The notes: generated from the letters alone by a model not told the origin. A DNA stretch of 64,000 bases from Welwitschia mirabilis (GCA_051453625.1 JBOZIK010000001.1:57313595-57377594); one strand, 5' to 3'. Shown: positions 12,211 to 23,249, counted from the first letter of the stretch. A program made the numbers and translations.

Positions 12211-12778
12211 AAACATGTGTACAAAGATGCAAGATAAAACATAAAAGGAGACTATTTATAAAAGAAGAGTTGATGAACCTAAAATGGTGAACATGAATTA
12301 CATTATAACATGATGTAAAAAGGAATCTATGAAGACATCTTAAAATAATTTTTGAATAGATGATATTTAGAAGACAAATTTGTTTAACATTACAATAAAG
12401 ATGTGTTTTATAACAATAAATCCAAAGTAAAATAATTTTCTTCTACATGTATCTAAAACAACACAAACATCCTTCATTAAAGAAGAGAAGCTACTTAAGA
12501 CAGATGACTTAATAGATGATTCTTTGAAGTTTCAATTTCCAAAATAAAAATTAGAGGAAAAAATTATCCAAAAAATAATTATCTTCAACAAGAGTGTTGA
12601 AAAATAAAAGGGTTAACTACTGAAAGATAATAATCCTTGAAATAGACTACAATAAATATATTTTTATGGAAAGGCATTGTTATGATGAAATTAGATTATT
12701 ACTTTAATATTATTTAAGTGAATAGTTATAAATAAAGTAATCTATCCCATATGTTACAATCTTATACCAAAAATATAA

Positions 12779-13510
12779 ATTTATCTAGAATCATCCTTAT
12801 GAAAAAAAAATTAAAGAAGTATGTTTTAGTTAGGGATCTATTTATTAAGGTTTTAATGTACTAGAATGGAAAATGATATCCACCATATGTAATGCCCATG
12901 TAGGCACCATGTGTAGTAGCATAGAAGGAATCTTAGTAGGTGGAGGATGTTATACTAGAAAAAGATAAATTTGTAAGGAATATGTCATGAGAAATCCATG
13001 AGTAAGAAATTTACTATGTTTAGACACTAATTTTAGTTAGTTAAGAGGCAAAAATTAAGAGGATTCTTTATTGATAAGGATTCCTATCATAGTCTTATAA
13101 ATAAAAGGGTGTAAGGATATGAAGGGTATGACTTGAAGAAGGCCTTGGTAAATAATGGAAGAAGGGATAAGTAAGAGATCTTAGAGTTATGGCTTAAGAA
13201 GAGATCCTATTAAGGGAATTGAAGAGATAGCTTTTGGTGAAGATTATCGATCACTTACATTCTCTCTTAAATGATTTCAAACATTAGAGTGATAAATCCT
13301 TAGCGAGGCTTTGATGACCACTATTGGGAAGAGATATCATGGAAGCTCTGCTAGCTTAATTCTAGATTGTAAGTGTTGTAATTATTATTTTAGTAATATA
13401 AAGTGATTCTTCCAACACTCTATTTCTTCCATATTCCTCTTATATTTCTATTCCTTTCTAGAAACATAATCCCAAAACTATTCATGGGGTTTTGTTATGC
13501 TAGCTCTACA
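12779..13510 (+). repeat. 5' LTR of chromovirus relic
   Basis: It aligns along its length with 19539-20272. Shared blocks include CATGTAGGCA.CATGTGTAGTAGCATA and GGAATATGTCATGA; both end near GCTA.CTCTACA. The primer-binding site expected next is absent: compared with 20273-20300, roughly 15 bases are missing and CTCTACA runs straight into CTAAGTTTTGGG. Confidence 0.8.
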
Positions 13511-13559
13511 CTAAGTTTTGGGTTTTATGTAGAAGTGGTATTGGATTTAATTTTAGGAT

Positions 13560-14500
13560 GATACTAAAGAAAAAAAATAGTTTATTAATGGCATAAGCAT
13601 CTTGGAATATGAGAAATAGTAATAGAATATATTTCACGTATAATAAAAGAGATGATAAAAAAGATGATTATTGACTATATGCCCAGACATTTGAAATAAA
13701 TTCCAAAGGAGGATTACAAAAAAGAATACTCTGTGGTGGACGAGTAATTAAGAAAGGATGTTATGTGTGAAGATCAGAGTAAACAAGAAAAGAAGTATAT
13801 CTTTATAAAAGCCTTAGTAAATCTAAGACAAAAGGACTCAGTAAGTGTAACAACATTTAAAGAAAGTTTGATAGCATCTAAGCTTTAGGATTAGATTCAA
13901 GGCATGGAGTAGTACTTCAAAATGGATACATAGATGCAAAAAATAAGATAAATATTGCTTTTATTCACTTGCAAGAAGTTACAACTAGTTGATAAAAGCA
14001 TATTTAAAGCGTTATCAAGATCAAAACCTTTCACTATTTTGAATTTACATGAAGGAGTGAATCCAAGAAAAGTTCATGTTACATTCACATAAGATAGAGA
14101 CAATAGGAAAGATGTAGATAATTGAGTAAGAAAAATGTCTATGATAGAGTACATAGAGGAGTTCCATACCCTTGCCAATTAAATGAAAACTTTTAACTTC
14201 AACATAGAAGAGGTAACTAGAAATTTTATGGGTTTAAGGCTTATTATTTAAGATGAAAGTTTCATTGTTAATTCTAGAACAATAGAAGAAGAATATCAAT
14301 TAGCATTAAAAGTAGAAGAGAAATTGAAGCACAGAAGTGATTCAAATAAAGGAAGATTCATAAGAAAGGAATAACAAAGGAGATGTCATCCATAAGGAGA
14401 AAGAAAAAATCACGAATGAAAGCGAAAAGGTAAAAATAATACCAAAGGCAGAGGAGATACCTATCAAGGAAGAGGTAGAGGAGGTAATTTTGAATTTTCA
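13560..14500 (+). pseudogene. Ty3/gypsy gag pseudogene
   Basis: The frame with EYIEEFHTLAN (about 14146) and GLRLII, followed by ALKVEEKLKHR (about 14305-14340), matches the conserved tail of the plant Ty3/gypsy Gag (EYxxEFxxL, GLRPEI, ALKVEKQ). A Gly/Arg-rich GRGDTYQGRGRGGN stretch follows at about 14448-14495. Stops interrupt it throughout. The first half recurs at 20340-20960. Confidence 0.75.
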
Positions 14501-14559
14501 TTAAGAAAGAAGGCTACACATACTAATGTTGTCTTAAGCATAGTGAGAGAATCACAAAA

Positions 14560-15130
14560 TCTAAAAAAAAGTTGTAAAATACTACTATTATGAAAGAACA
14601 AATATAATTATTATAATAACTCTCATGCAAGATGCAAAAATTTCTAAGAGCTAGCACGAAGGAGAAAACTCTTCAAAACTAGATGTAAGTGTAAAGACAA
14701 GGGATGCAAAATTATAGTTGGTAATGAAAGCATTGATAACTTGATTTCTACTAACATGATGGAAAAGTTAAAGCTAGAGACCATGTTGCATCTAGCATCA
14801 TATCAATTATAATAACTACAAAATAAATACCATGTTACAATTATAAAATAGTACCTACTAGACTTTAAAATTAATAACTTTTATGATCAAGTTTATTATG
14901 ATATTATTCTTATGAATGCTTATCACTTATTATTAGTTATAACATGGTAATATGATACTAAGTTCATGCATAATGATGAGACTAATACTTATATCATAAC
15001 TAATAAGAAGGAAAAGAGATTTTATTTCTTACTATATTTATAGGAGATTGTATAGTATAAGATAGTTGTCTACTTATTTCTTATGAAGGAGGTAAGAGAT
15101 GAAATAAAAGAAGAAGGCTATGGCAAGGTA
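14560..15130 (+). pseudogene. Ty3/gypsy protease-region pseudogene
   Basis: After the Gag tail, GCKIIVGNESIDNLIST (from about 14703) aligns with the plant gypsy protease (CTLIVDGGSCTNVAST). The catalytic Asp-Gly-Gly is replaced by Gly-Asn-Glu, so it is catalytically dead even apart from stops. The following YYDIILMNAYHLLL segment (about 14900) matches CDVVPMEATHLLLGRPW, and HNDETNTY matches the HDG.TN block. A zinc knuckle between Gag and protease is not clear. Confidence 0.75.
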
Positions 15131-15194
15131 GTGGTATTAAAGATATCTTTAGAATAATACTTTGAATAGTACTCAAAGAAGGTAAAATATGTGT

Positions 15195-15646
15195 AGAAAC
15201 CATTCACAGTTATTCTTGTTAATGATTTTTCTATTAGTTTGCCATGTTTTAGGAGCATAGATTACTAGATAGATATAGTGCCTACTTATTTACTTTCAAA
15301 TAAAGCATCATATAGAATGACACCACATGAAAGAAAGGAGATAAGTAAATAGGTATAAAAGTTACTAGAAAAAAGTTTGATCAAGAAAAGTTTATCATTA
15401 TTTTCTATTCTAGTAGTATTAAATCCAAAGAAGGATAGTAAGAAGTTATGCATGTGTGTTGATTCAAGAATTATTAATGAAATAACCAACAAGTGTCACT
15501 TTCTTATGTCTCACATAAATGATATTTAGATATTTTGATATAAGAATCTATTTTAATCAAGATACATTTGAAGATTGAATACCATCATATTTATATTTGA
15601 TAAGGAGATGAGTAAAAGATAGCATTTAAGACACCAGATGAGTTAC
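15195..15646 (+). pseudogene. Ty3/gypsy reverse transcriptase, N-terminal half
   Basis: The reading resumes as SNKASYRMTPHERKEIS (about 15298), LLEKSLIKKSLS, LNPKKDSKKLCMCVDSRIIN (about 15420-15478) and GDE*KIAFKTPDELL (15606-15645). These match family blocks PNKAAYRMSP, LLEKGLIRES, PKKDGSWRMCVDSRAIN and GDEWKTAFKTPDGL. The stop in GDE*K replaces the conserved Trp. The frame is cut at 15646 by the nested element and resumes at 17828. Confidence 0.8.
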
Positions 15647-16041
15647 TGAAGGATCAGAATGATCCTTTTCACAAAAGGAATCTAGGGGGAGCACCAGCAA
15701 GAATTTATGAATTTAGTTTTTAATTTAGCTGAAGTTCTTTATTAAATAAAATAAATATATATAAGATCATATACTAATCTTGTTAAGTAGGATGTCGTAA
15801 TTTTCCCTTTTAATCCATCTTTCACTTAATAAATGCATGAAAAATACTAATAATGGCAATTGTGCATTTCCTGTATGCCTTATTATTTTATGAAAATCTA
15901 ACAAATTTACCAAAAATAAATTAATCAAGATAATTTATTTCAAGATAACCCATTGAATTGTGGTTTACATAGGTTTTAAGATATTATAAGAAAGTAGTCA
16001 ATTTCCTTAACTAAGCAAATAAACATGAAGATTTCCAATAA
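15647..16041 (-). repeat. LTR of nested element (3' LTR in minus orientation)
   Basis: About 395 bp, aligning with 17387-17827. Matching blocks include ATACTAATCTTGT.AAG and TTGTGGTTTACATAGGTTTTA, with the same end. It is about 45 bp shorter than its partner, mostly from one missing stretch near the TAATGAGTTAAAATAA region of the right copy. Confidence 0.75.
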
Positions 16042-16558
16042 TTATCCTCTTTGATGTTGAATTTATTTTGAATTTAGGCTCATACAAAAGAGTTATTAGG
16101 ATAAGACCCCAACATAGCTTTAAAAGATGTTTTATTTCACATATGAATTTAGATTTTAGTAGGTATCTCATACCACCTACTATAACATTGATTCATATGC
16201 AAATGTTTACAAACTTAAAACTATCAAGCTTTATGGTGTTTTAACAACTCCTAATTCAGCTCTCAATCATTATCTCCTAGATTCTAATGGGCTTAAACTC
16301 TGAATCCTTGAATTTATAGCATTATAATGTACCTCTCCATAAATTATTCTCCCTATACTATCACCTCTTTCAATTGCCTACCAAACATGACTATATATTA
16401 AAATAACAAAAGTAACTGCAAATTTATAAAATTAATCAATAAATTAAAAGAATGCTTAGCTAGCAAGAACTTGATTTTTTATTTTCAATCTTCATCTTAA
16501 TTAAGAAAAATAAAGAATCCAAAATATTTATAGATGCTTTACAGATTTGCAGATTATA

Positions 16559-16999
16559 CTAATAAATTCTTAGCAAGAATGATTTTCTTAAGCTTACATA
16601 AATCAATGTTCTTATTTCTATTCCAATTGGCATTGTGAATCCTCTTATGATAAGTTGTATCACATCTTTCTTTGTAAATTTGAGTGCATGGAGCTTATTT
16701 TTGAGTTTTTCTTTAGAAATAACCCCATTGTTATGCTTGCACCTCATGTAGATGATTATCCTCTTCTTCCTCATCATATTCATGTCCAATTGGTACCGTG
16801 TAACTTTTGTAGATAACTTTGTACATCTTTGTAAACTTTTTAAAGTTGAGGCATATGATTTGATCTCCTCCTGGAATTTTCTTAGTTTATTATTTATCCT
16901 CTTGATAGGACTAGTTCTTCTATTTAACCCTATTTCTCCTCTGCCATTAATACATAGGACATCACTGATATGGATTTCGCTTTCCTCCTCTAACCACAT
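16559..16999 (-). CDS. 146-codon open frame inside nested element, unidentified
   Basis: This is one of the longest stop-free gap-free frames in the window. It starts at MWLEEESEIHISD and is basic (RRTSPIKRINNKLRKF, MMRKKRIIIYMRC). It shows no zinc knuckle, DTG protease, RT or integrase motif and no transmembrane segment. Its strand matches the element's inferred orientation, and it lies downstream of the minus-strand primer-binding site, where a gag-like product would be encoded. A second minus frame across the same bases is also partly open, so chance or frameshift decay is possible. Function unknown. Confidence 0.3.
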   Translation of the reverse strand: MWLEEESEIHISDVLCINGRGEIGLNRRTSPIKRINNKLRKFQEEIKSYASTLKSLQRCTKLSTKVTRYQLDMNMMRKKRIIIYMRCKHNNGVISKEKLKNKLHALKFTKKDVIQLIIRGFTMPIGIEIRTLIYVSLRKSFLLRIY

Positions 17000-17386
17000 A
17001 AAAATTTATTATATGTATTGTAAGCCTCATTAAAGGTTAATCTAATGAGATGAGCTATGGTAAAAATTCTTTAGTAGAAAGAGAAGTGTTATTATGGTTT
17101 TTAGCTTCCTTCTTATGATTTTTATTTCTATGATGATCTGAAGACAATAGCAAAGGAATCCTCCGTGTTAATGCCCCTTCTTATAAATTGGTGCTACTGT
17201 GTATATCATACTTATCTAGCTTCTTTTCAAGCACATTTCCTTATTCTTCTATTATCTTCTCATTCTCTCTCTAGTACTAATTTAAAAAATACATACTTCT
17301 TACCATTAAATGTTTTCTCTAACTATGAACGTTTGCTAAAACTTTACAAGAATTGGTGATGAATCTAGTACTCTTGTTAGCTCTAA

Positions 17387-17827
17387 TAAAAGGATTAAAA
17401 TAATACTTTGTCACAAAAAGAAGCTATGGGAGCACCCACAGGAAGCCATAAATGTAGTTTTTAATTTAGCTCAATTTATTTATTAAATCAAATGCATATA
17501 TATTAGACCATCTACTAATCTTGTCAAGCAAGATTCCATAAATTTTGTATTCAATCCACCTTTTATTCAATAAGCGCATGACGTATCATACCTAATTAAT
17601 GAGTTAAAATAATAAATAAAATAACTAATTATAATTTCTTTGACACATCAACATTCTGATTATACCTTATTATTTTATGATAAGATAATAAATTTACTAA
17701 AAATAAATTAATTAATTTAATTAATCTTAAGATAACTTACTAGATTGTGGTTTACATAGGTTTTAGGATATTATAAGGAAGCGATCAATTTTTTTAACTA
17801 AGTAAATAAATCTAAAAATTTCCAATA
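17387..17827 (-). repeat. LTR of nested element (5' LTR in minus orientation)
   Basis: About 441 bp; partner of 15647-16041. The primer-binding-site-like sequence lies just outside its left edge on the minus strand. Its right edge abuts ATTAC, the proposed target duplication. Confidence 0.75.
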
Positions 17828-17905
17828 ATTACATGAATGGTTAATGATTCCATTTAGATTACCAAATGCTCTAAGTACATTCATAAGGTTGTGAATTCCT
17901 AGAGG
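17828..17905 (+). pseudogene. Ty3/gypsy reverse transcriptase, continuation after insertion
   Basis: LHEWLMIPFRLPNALSTFIR matches the conserved RT block YEWLVMPFGLSNAPSTFMR and directly continues the frame left at 15646. It ends in a (GA)n tract within 60 bases, before the catalytic YVDD block, which is not present in the window. Confidence 0.8.
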
Positions 17906-17926
17906 AATAGCAAGAAAGAGGGGGAG

Positions 17927-17927
<1 letters not shown>

Positions 17928-18001
<74 letters not shown>

Positions 18002-18101
18002 NNNNNNNNNNNNNNNNNNNNNNNNNNNNNNNNNNNNNNNNNNNNNNNNNNNNNNNNNNNNNNNNNNNNNNNNNNNNNNNNNNNNNNNNNNNNNNNNNNN
18101 N

Positions 18102-18137
<36 letters not shown>
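17928..18137 (+). repeat. (GA)n microsatellite with assembly gap
   Basis: Uninterrupted GA dinucleotides run at about 17931-18001 and 18102-18137 on both sides of a 100-base N run (18002-18101, probably an unsized gap). It lies exactly where the second half of RT and RNase H should be. Confidence 0.9.
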
Positions 18138-18140
<3 letters not shown>

Positions 18141-19350
18141 TACAAAAAAAGCATTATGAAGATGTAGCTAAAAATCATGGGTTGTATAAAACCTATGCAT
18201 TATTAAAGAGGTCATAGCATTACCCTAACATATACAAGGATGTGTAGCGAATGGTGTGAAATCACTTTAAAGAGTAAAGGAGAAATCAAAAAATACAAGA
18301 TTGTACTAGCATTACTAGTTCTAGTAAATTTTGACAAGAATTAAGTATGGATTTCATCTTGGGATTACCTCATTCCAAGAGTGGATATGATTCCATCATG
18401 ATGGTGGTGGGTGGATTTAGCAAGATGGTATATTTTATCACTTATTATAAGACAAGTGATGCTTGATGCATTTTTACCTCATTCTCCAAAGAGATTTTGA
18501 ATCTTAATGGAGTAAAACATATATTAGTTTGAGATAGAGATTTATAATCTATCTCTAATTTTTAGAGGAACTTGTGGTATATGATGGATACTAGGTTATA
18601 ATATTCCTCAGCATATCATCCAAAAATAAATGAATAGATAGAATTAGTAAATCAAAACATTGGGAGCTTACTAAGATGTTTTTGTGAATGTAGTATGAAT
18701 AATTAGGAAGATTATTTAATTCATGTAGTGTTTTATTACAATAATTTAATGAATAGTAGTATCACAAAGTCACCATTTGAAGTGGTATATGAATATCACC
18801 TTAATTTATCTTACCATGTGAGTTAGTTCTTAACTATGATGACATGCGACTTTTTAATATCACATATATAAATATAGAATAGTTTAATACTACGTATGGT
18901 TATTGTATAATATGTAGATTATGTTTTTATCATTCTAGTGATGTAATATGCTGCATGATATACCAAAACCTTCAGCTATGATAGAAGACTATGTAAAAAA
19001 AAATTACATAACCTTACGAGTATATGCAACAAGCTTTAAAAGCATTAAACTTCAAGACTAAGGATGTAGCAGATAAGCACATTAGACATATCACATTTGA
19101 GAAAGGTGACTTGGTGATGTCATACCTATAGAAGGGAATATTTCCATAGAAATATATAATAAGATCAATTTCCAGGAGATTAATCCATGTAGAATATTAT
19201 CAAGAAGATTTCATTAGATGCATACGAATTACTTATTTTAGAGCATATGGGTATTTCTCTTATATTTAATGATCTAGACTTAGTGAAGTACCATGGAGGA
19301 GCTATGGAGGATGAATCTTATATTTTGAAGCTATATAAGTTATACAAAGG
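18138..19350 (+). pseudogene. Ty3/gypsy integrase pseudogene with C-terminal tail
   Basis: An N-terminal piece (KNHGLYKTYALLKRS, HYPNIYKDV at about 18165-18245) corresponds to the zinc-binding region with its His/Cys residues mostly lost. The core reads MDFILGLPHSKSGYDSIMMVV (D codon 18350), then DRDL (D codon 18533) and, after HPKINE, IELVNQ (E codon 18641), with 35 residues between the second D and E. NSSITKSPFEVVYEY (about 18755) is the conserved core end. The tail includes ITFEKGDLV (about 19088) and LDLVKYHGGAMEDE (about 19275), as in chromovirus C-termini. Several stops interrupt it. Confidence 0.85.
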
Positions 19351-19538
19351 AAATTAACATGTTGGTAAAAAATCAATGATTAAGATATAAATAAAGGTGT
19401 ATAAGGAATAGCTATTCTAATTACCAAGAGATCACTTGAAGTATGACATTTGAATCTTATAATAGAACTATATGAAAATAGGCCATAGAAAAGGAAGAGC
19501 CCCTTTGAAATGATAGTTCACTTTTAAGAAGAAAATAA
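19351..19538 (+). other. 3' untranslated part of chromovirus relic
   Basis: Short AT-rich stretch between the integrase tail and the right LTR. It ends in AAGAAGAAAATAA (about 19526-19538), a decayed polypurine tract that places the LTR start at TGATGTAG. Confidence 0.5.
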
Positions 19539-20272
19539 TGATGTAGAAGCATCCTTAGGAAATAAAAATAAAAAATTATGTTTTAATGAGGGATTTATTT
19601 GTTAATATTTTAGTGTCATTATATGGAAAACTATATCCATCATATTAAGTTCCATGTAGGCATTATGTGTAGTAGCATATAAGGAATCTTGATAAGTAGA
19701 ATATGTCATGTTAGGAAAAGACAAAAGTTGTAAGGAATATGTCATGAGGGAATTAACATGTAAAAAATGTACTATGTTTAGATACTATTTTTTGTGAGTT
19801 GTATAAAAGGTAAATATTAGAAGGTTTCTTTATTGATAAGAATTCTTCTTGTGTCCCTCTAATAAGAGGGTGTGAGAAGATGGAAGGGTATGACTTAGAG
19901 AAGGCTTTAGTGAAGGACTTGAAGAAGGGAGAAGTGAGAGATATTGGAGTTGAAGATTAAGATGACCTCTTATCAAGGGACTTAAGGAGATAGTTCTTGG
20001 TGAAGATTATGGCTTACTTTTATTCTCTATTAAAAGCTATGAAATATTAAAATGGTCAAACCTTATAGAATCTTTCATGGTTACTGTTAAAGAGAGAGTT
20101 CATAGAAGCTCTACTAATATGAATCTATTTTGTATGTGTTGTAATTGTTATTTAAGTAATAAAATGTAATGCATTTAATACTCTTTTTCTTAATATTTCT
20201 TTTATATTTTTATTTCTCTTTAGAAACATAATTCCAAAATTTCTCTTAAGATTTCATTGTGCTATCTCTACA
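19539..20272 (+). repeat. 3' LTR of chromovirus relic, shared with a second internal region
   Basis: Starts TGATGTAGAAGC and ends ATCTCTACA. It aligns with 12779-13510 over its whole length with many point differences and small indels. Unlike an ordinary 3' LTR it is followed by a primer-binding site and gag, so it also serves as the 5' LTR of a second, truncated copy. Confidence 0.8.
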
Positions 20273-20277
20273 TCATC

Positions 20278-20292
20278 TAGTATCAAAGTGAG
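20278..20292 (+). promoter_or_regulatory. Primer-binding site after the shared LTR
   Basis: TAGTATCAAAGTGAG lies six bases after the LTR end and corresponds to TGGTATCAGAGCGAG with G-to-A and C-to-T changes. It is the site missing after the left LTR at 13510. Confidence 0.6.
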
Positions 20293-20960
20293 TTTTGGGT
20301 TTGTGTAAAGTCGGTATTGGATTTAATATCAATATGTCACAAAATAAAACAACATTATCACTTACAAAAGCATGTAACAAGATAAAAAAAAATGATAGAA
20401 GATATTTTGTATATAATATAAGGGATTGTAAAAAAGATTTGTATGAATTACATACCTAAATCTTTAGAATCAATTTTAGAGGAAAACCATAAAGAAAATA
20501 TCTCTGTGGTGGAGAAGTCAACATGGAAGGATGTTATACATGAAGATTAGAATAAACATGAAGCAAAGGATCTCTTTATGAAAGCTTTAGTAAAGCTAGG
20601 ATAAAAATACCAAGTGAGTTTAAGGCCATTTGAAAAATGTTTAAAAGTAGATAAGCTTCAGGATTAGATCCAAGGCAAGGAGTAATACTTTAAGATAGAG
20701 AATATAAATGTAAAGAAGAAAGTAAAGATTTCTTCAACTCATTTTCAAGGAGTTATAGCTATCTAAAGAAGAGGTTTCAAAATAAGTTAATATTTATAAA
20801 ATAAAATAAATATAATAAGAAATATTTATACACTTAACTAAGGAGAAAAGTCTATGATAAAGTACATAGAGGAGTTCCATGCACTTACCATTTAAGCTAA
20901 ACATTTTAACTTTAGCATAGAAGAAGTAACTAGATAAGCTATGGGTAAAAGTTAGGTAGA
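20293..20960 (+). pseudogene. Second, truncated gypsy leader and gag
   Basis: It aligns with 13515-14240: GAGTTTTGGGTTT, TCTCTGTGGTGGA, GGATTAGATCCAAGGCA and the EYIEEFHALTI Gag block (about 20860). Similarity stops at about 20960, in the middle of Gag, so the second unit was truncated or diverges there. No matching LTR was found further right. Confidence 0.75.
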
Positions 20961-22815
20961 GTTTCATGCATTGATTAATTTTAGGTATCATCATATTGGT
21001 CATCCAAACAATAATGGGGATGATTCCTTGTTAGAATAGATCCACATTAACTTTGAGTTTAGTTCAATCAGCATCCTAATTAGCTTACTTACTTTAATCA
21101 TCTACTATGGTTGTTCAGATGATGAAGTGGATGATAACCTCTTTAAGTTATTTCTTGTGTCAAATTGACCTCTTTGATCATTAAAATCTTCTTCAGATGG
21201 GAAGTATTGTATTTTACCTAAAATACTGTCAAATGTGATAAAGATTGTATATTTTCATGATTATTGTATTGAATCCTCATTCTTGTTGAAACCCTACCTA
21301 AATCTATCTTATGTCCTACAAAACTATGTAAAATACCCTAATAAATACATATAATTTGACATCACAACACATAGATCCTCAAGTCACTCTAAACATCACA
21401 ACAATAGTTCTAGATATTCCACATGATGAAGTACATGATTAGCCTTTTACCAGTTTTTACTTTCCTCAAATATTCCAACATGCCTATGATTTATATGATT
21501 ATGAGTTTAATTAGTAATCAACTATTACATTCAGAATCACACATATAATTACTTTATACAAAGTGTTACATCTTATTTTTGGATGCATTCTTCTTTTACT
21601 TGATAGATATAGGGATGACATAATACTACATTAACTCAAGCTTCTTCATTGACTCTCCTCACAAGAAAAGGTGGATGCATGGATACTTATCTTTAAATAT
21701 TTAATGAACATGATGTGATATGAGAATATGATAATATGATATAATAGATTAATTATGTTTTTATGCAAGAATACATGATCCCTATTCTATAACACAACAT
21801 TACTATACTTTAGCCATCACAGGATCTTAATTATTCTATATTAGATAGCCATAATTTTTATGCTAATCATATACCTTAGTGCATTAGAGATACAACTCCA
21901 TCCACTACACTTAATCCACACTCATACATCATTATATCTTATAGCAACATAGATCTAGTAATGGACATGCTCCAATACATGTTCATCTAGATTTATAATT
22001 AAAGATAGAGTCAACAACACTTAATACTTTTTCTTGAGAGCATGTAAAAGAGTATACAATAAAGTGTTATAGATCTCATCTCTTCTCTAGGTCCTTCTTA
22101 CTCTAATACATCATAGCCCACTCCTCTACTAGAGTATCTAAAATTATAGATAGAAGAGAAAGAAGAGGAGAAGAAGAAGGAGGTAGCCAAAATAATAGAA
22201 GAGAAGGAGGCTTTCAAGGAAGAGCGGATGAATACAAAAAAGAAAACAAAGGAATCTAAAAAGAAGGAATCCAAGAAGGGGGATTTAGAAAAGAAGGATA
22301 ACATTATGGATTTTTTTATTACCATAAAGATTTTACAGTAGCCGCCACCATCACCTAAGTCTCCATGCCCTTCATTCCCACATAAGGACACCTTTATTAA
22401 GACTTTGATGTAGTATATTCATCATTATCTTAATTGTAGCACCATCTCTAGTTGATGTTACTCATAGTTTGATTTACCTACTTACATATTAGCCACTTAG
22501 TCTTTTTATGGATTACCCTCTTAGTTTTCATAGGATCTTGGAGGCATGGAGATTTTACATCAGTCAAACACTGACATAGAGTCTAACTAGTTCATTAATG
22601 ATTTGATCTTTTTTCTCTTTATTTTTTATTATTATGTGCCCTCCTTATTATTTATAATAAAAGTGAAATATAGTTTTATTATTTGATAGTTATTAGACAC
22701 TACTTATTATGATGCATGTTTTATTTTACATGTTTTATTTCTTTCACATATGCTATTTCACATCTTAAAGAAATGTACCTTTATGTAGTAATATCTCATG
22801 TGTTTTTTATAATAA
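20961..22815. other. AT-rich region, largely unassigned
   Basis: No retroelement domain was recognised at 20961-22100. The one distinctive part is the charged frame at 22140-22410, listed separately. Nothing else looks like a gene, an RNA gene or a clear repeat boundary. Confidence 0.45.
22140..22410 (+). pseudogene. Lys/Glu-rich coiled segment with Pro-rich tail, unidentified
   Basis: The plus frame reads REREEEKKKEVAKIIEEKEA, then repeated KKKESKK-type words, then DFFITIKILQ, one stop, and PPPSPKSPCPSFPHKD. Charge pattern and proline-rich tail resemble the variable regions of plant retroelement Gag or ORF3 products, but no family motif is present. A minus-strand 97-codon frame over the same bases is hydrophobic because it is the complement of Lys/Glu codons, so I treat it as a shadow. 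Confidence 0.35.
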
Positions 22816-23178
22816 TGTCATTAACATATCCAATTTTTTCCAAGGTTATAAAACTTTTCAAGTTAATTACATAAATAACTGTTACAAAATAATTAATAAT
22901 AATAAGTTTATGCTTTAATTGTCCAAAAATAATAATAATTGTAATAATAAATAAATTATTAAAAATACAAGCATGGTATCTATTTTAAGAAATTTATTAA
23001 AAGATAATTTTAAGATGCTAAATTTTGTTTAATTATTTAAAGGTTAATTTAACTAAGAAGCCTACTATAACTTATGCATGTTTTCTATTTTTATAGTTTA
23101 CGTTTAGGTTACTTGGCTTACTTTTGAGGGTTAAGTTGAGAATGATTTAGATTTATTTTAATTATAACTTGTTAATAG

Positions 23179-23183
<5 letters not shown>

Positions 23184-23249
<66 letters not shown>

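Larger units (their letters stand above)
7755..12778 (+). mobile_element. Probable non-coding LTR-element relic
   Basis: A block at about 7760-7860 (ATTATTCAAGTGAATAGTT.. then CCATATGTCACAACC) recurs at about 12670-12760 (ATTATTTAAGTGAATAGTT.. then CCATATGTTACAATC). TGGCATTAGAGC at 8096-8107, after a CTAACA end, looks like a tRNA-iMet primer-binding site. The pair and the site suggest an element of about 5 kb whose right LTR is cut by the chromovirus LTR at 12779. The interior shows no gag or pol on either strand and is rich in TCATGATGAAA/TTCATAAAA-like words. Boundaries are approximate. Confidence 0.35.
15647..17827 (-). mobile_element. Nested non-autonomous LTR element splitting the gypsy RT
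   Basis: Two direct repeats (15647-16041 and 17387-17827) share the GGGAGCACC..GAA and TTTTTAATTTAGCT blocks and a common end near TTTCCAATAA. GTTAC (15642-15646) and ATTAC (17828-17832) flank the unit and look like a 5-bp target duplication with one change. The interrupted RT frame rejoins exactly (PDELL, then LHEWLMIPFRLPNA), confirming an insertion. On the minus strand, TATTAGAGCTAAC at about 17376-17388 resembles a TATCAGAGCTAAC primer-binding site, giving minus orientation. The interior is about 1.35 kb with no pol. Confidence 0.75.
12779..20272 (+). mobile_element. Chromovirus-type Ty3/gypsy retrotransposon relic
   Basis: Two direct LTRs of about 730 bp (12779-13510, 19539-20272) flank degraded Gag, protease, reverse transcriptase and integrase in Ty3/gypsy order. 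The integrase keeps D, D and E codons with 35 residues between the last two. The reverse transcriptase is split by a nested element (15647-17827), and the palm and RNase H part is lost at a (GA)n tract. All frames carry many stops. Spacing, the LPHSKSGYDSIMMVV-like integrase core and the DLVKYHGG-like tail fit plant chromoviruses; the exact lineage was not determined. Confidence 0.85.

Noticed and set aside
11301-12244. Several long open frames on both strands (280-313 codons)
   Set aside because: They cross 721 Ns; the real sequence at the edges is a purine microsatellite.
22098-22391. 97-codon minus-strand Ser/Phe-rich frame
   Set aside because: It is the complement of a Lys/Glu-rich plus-strand segment and has no motif of its own.
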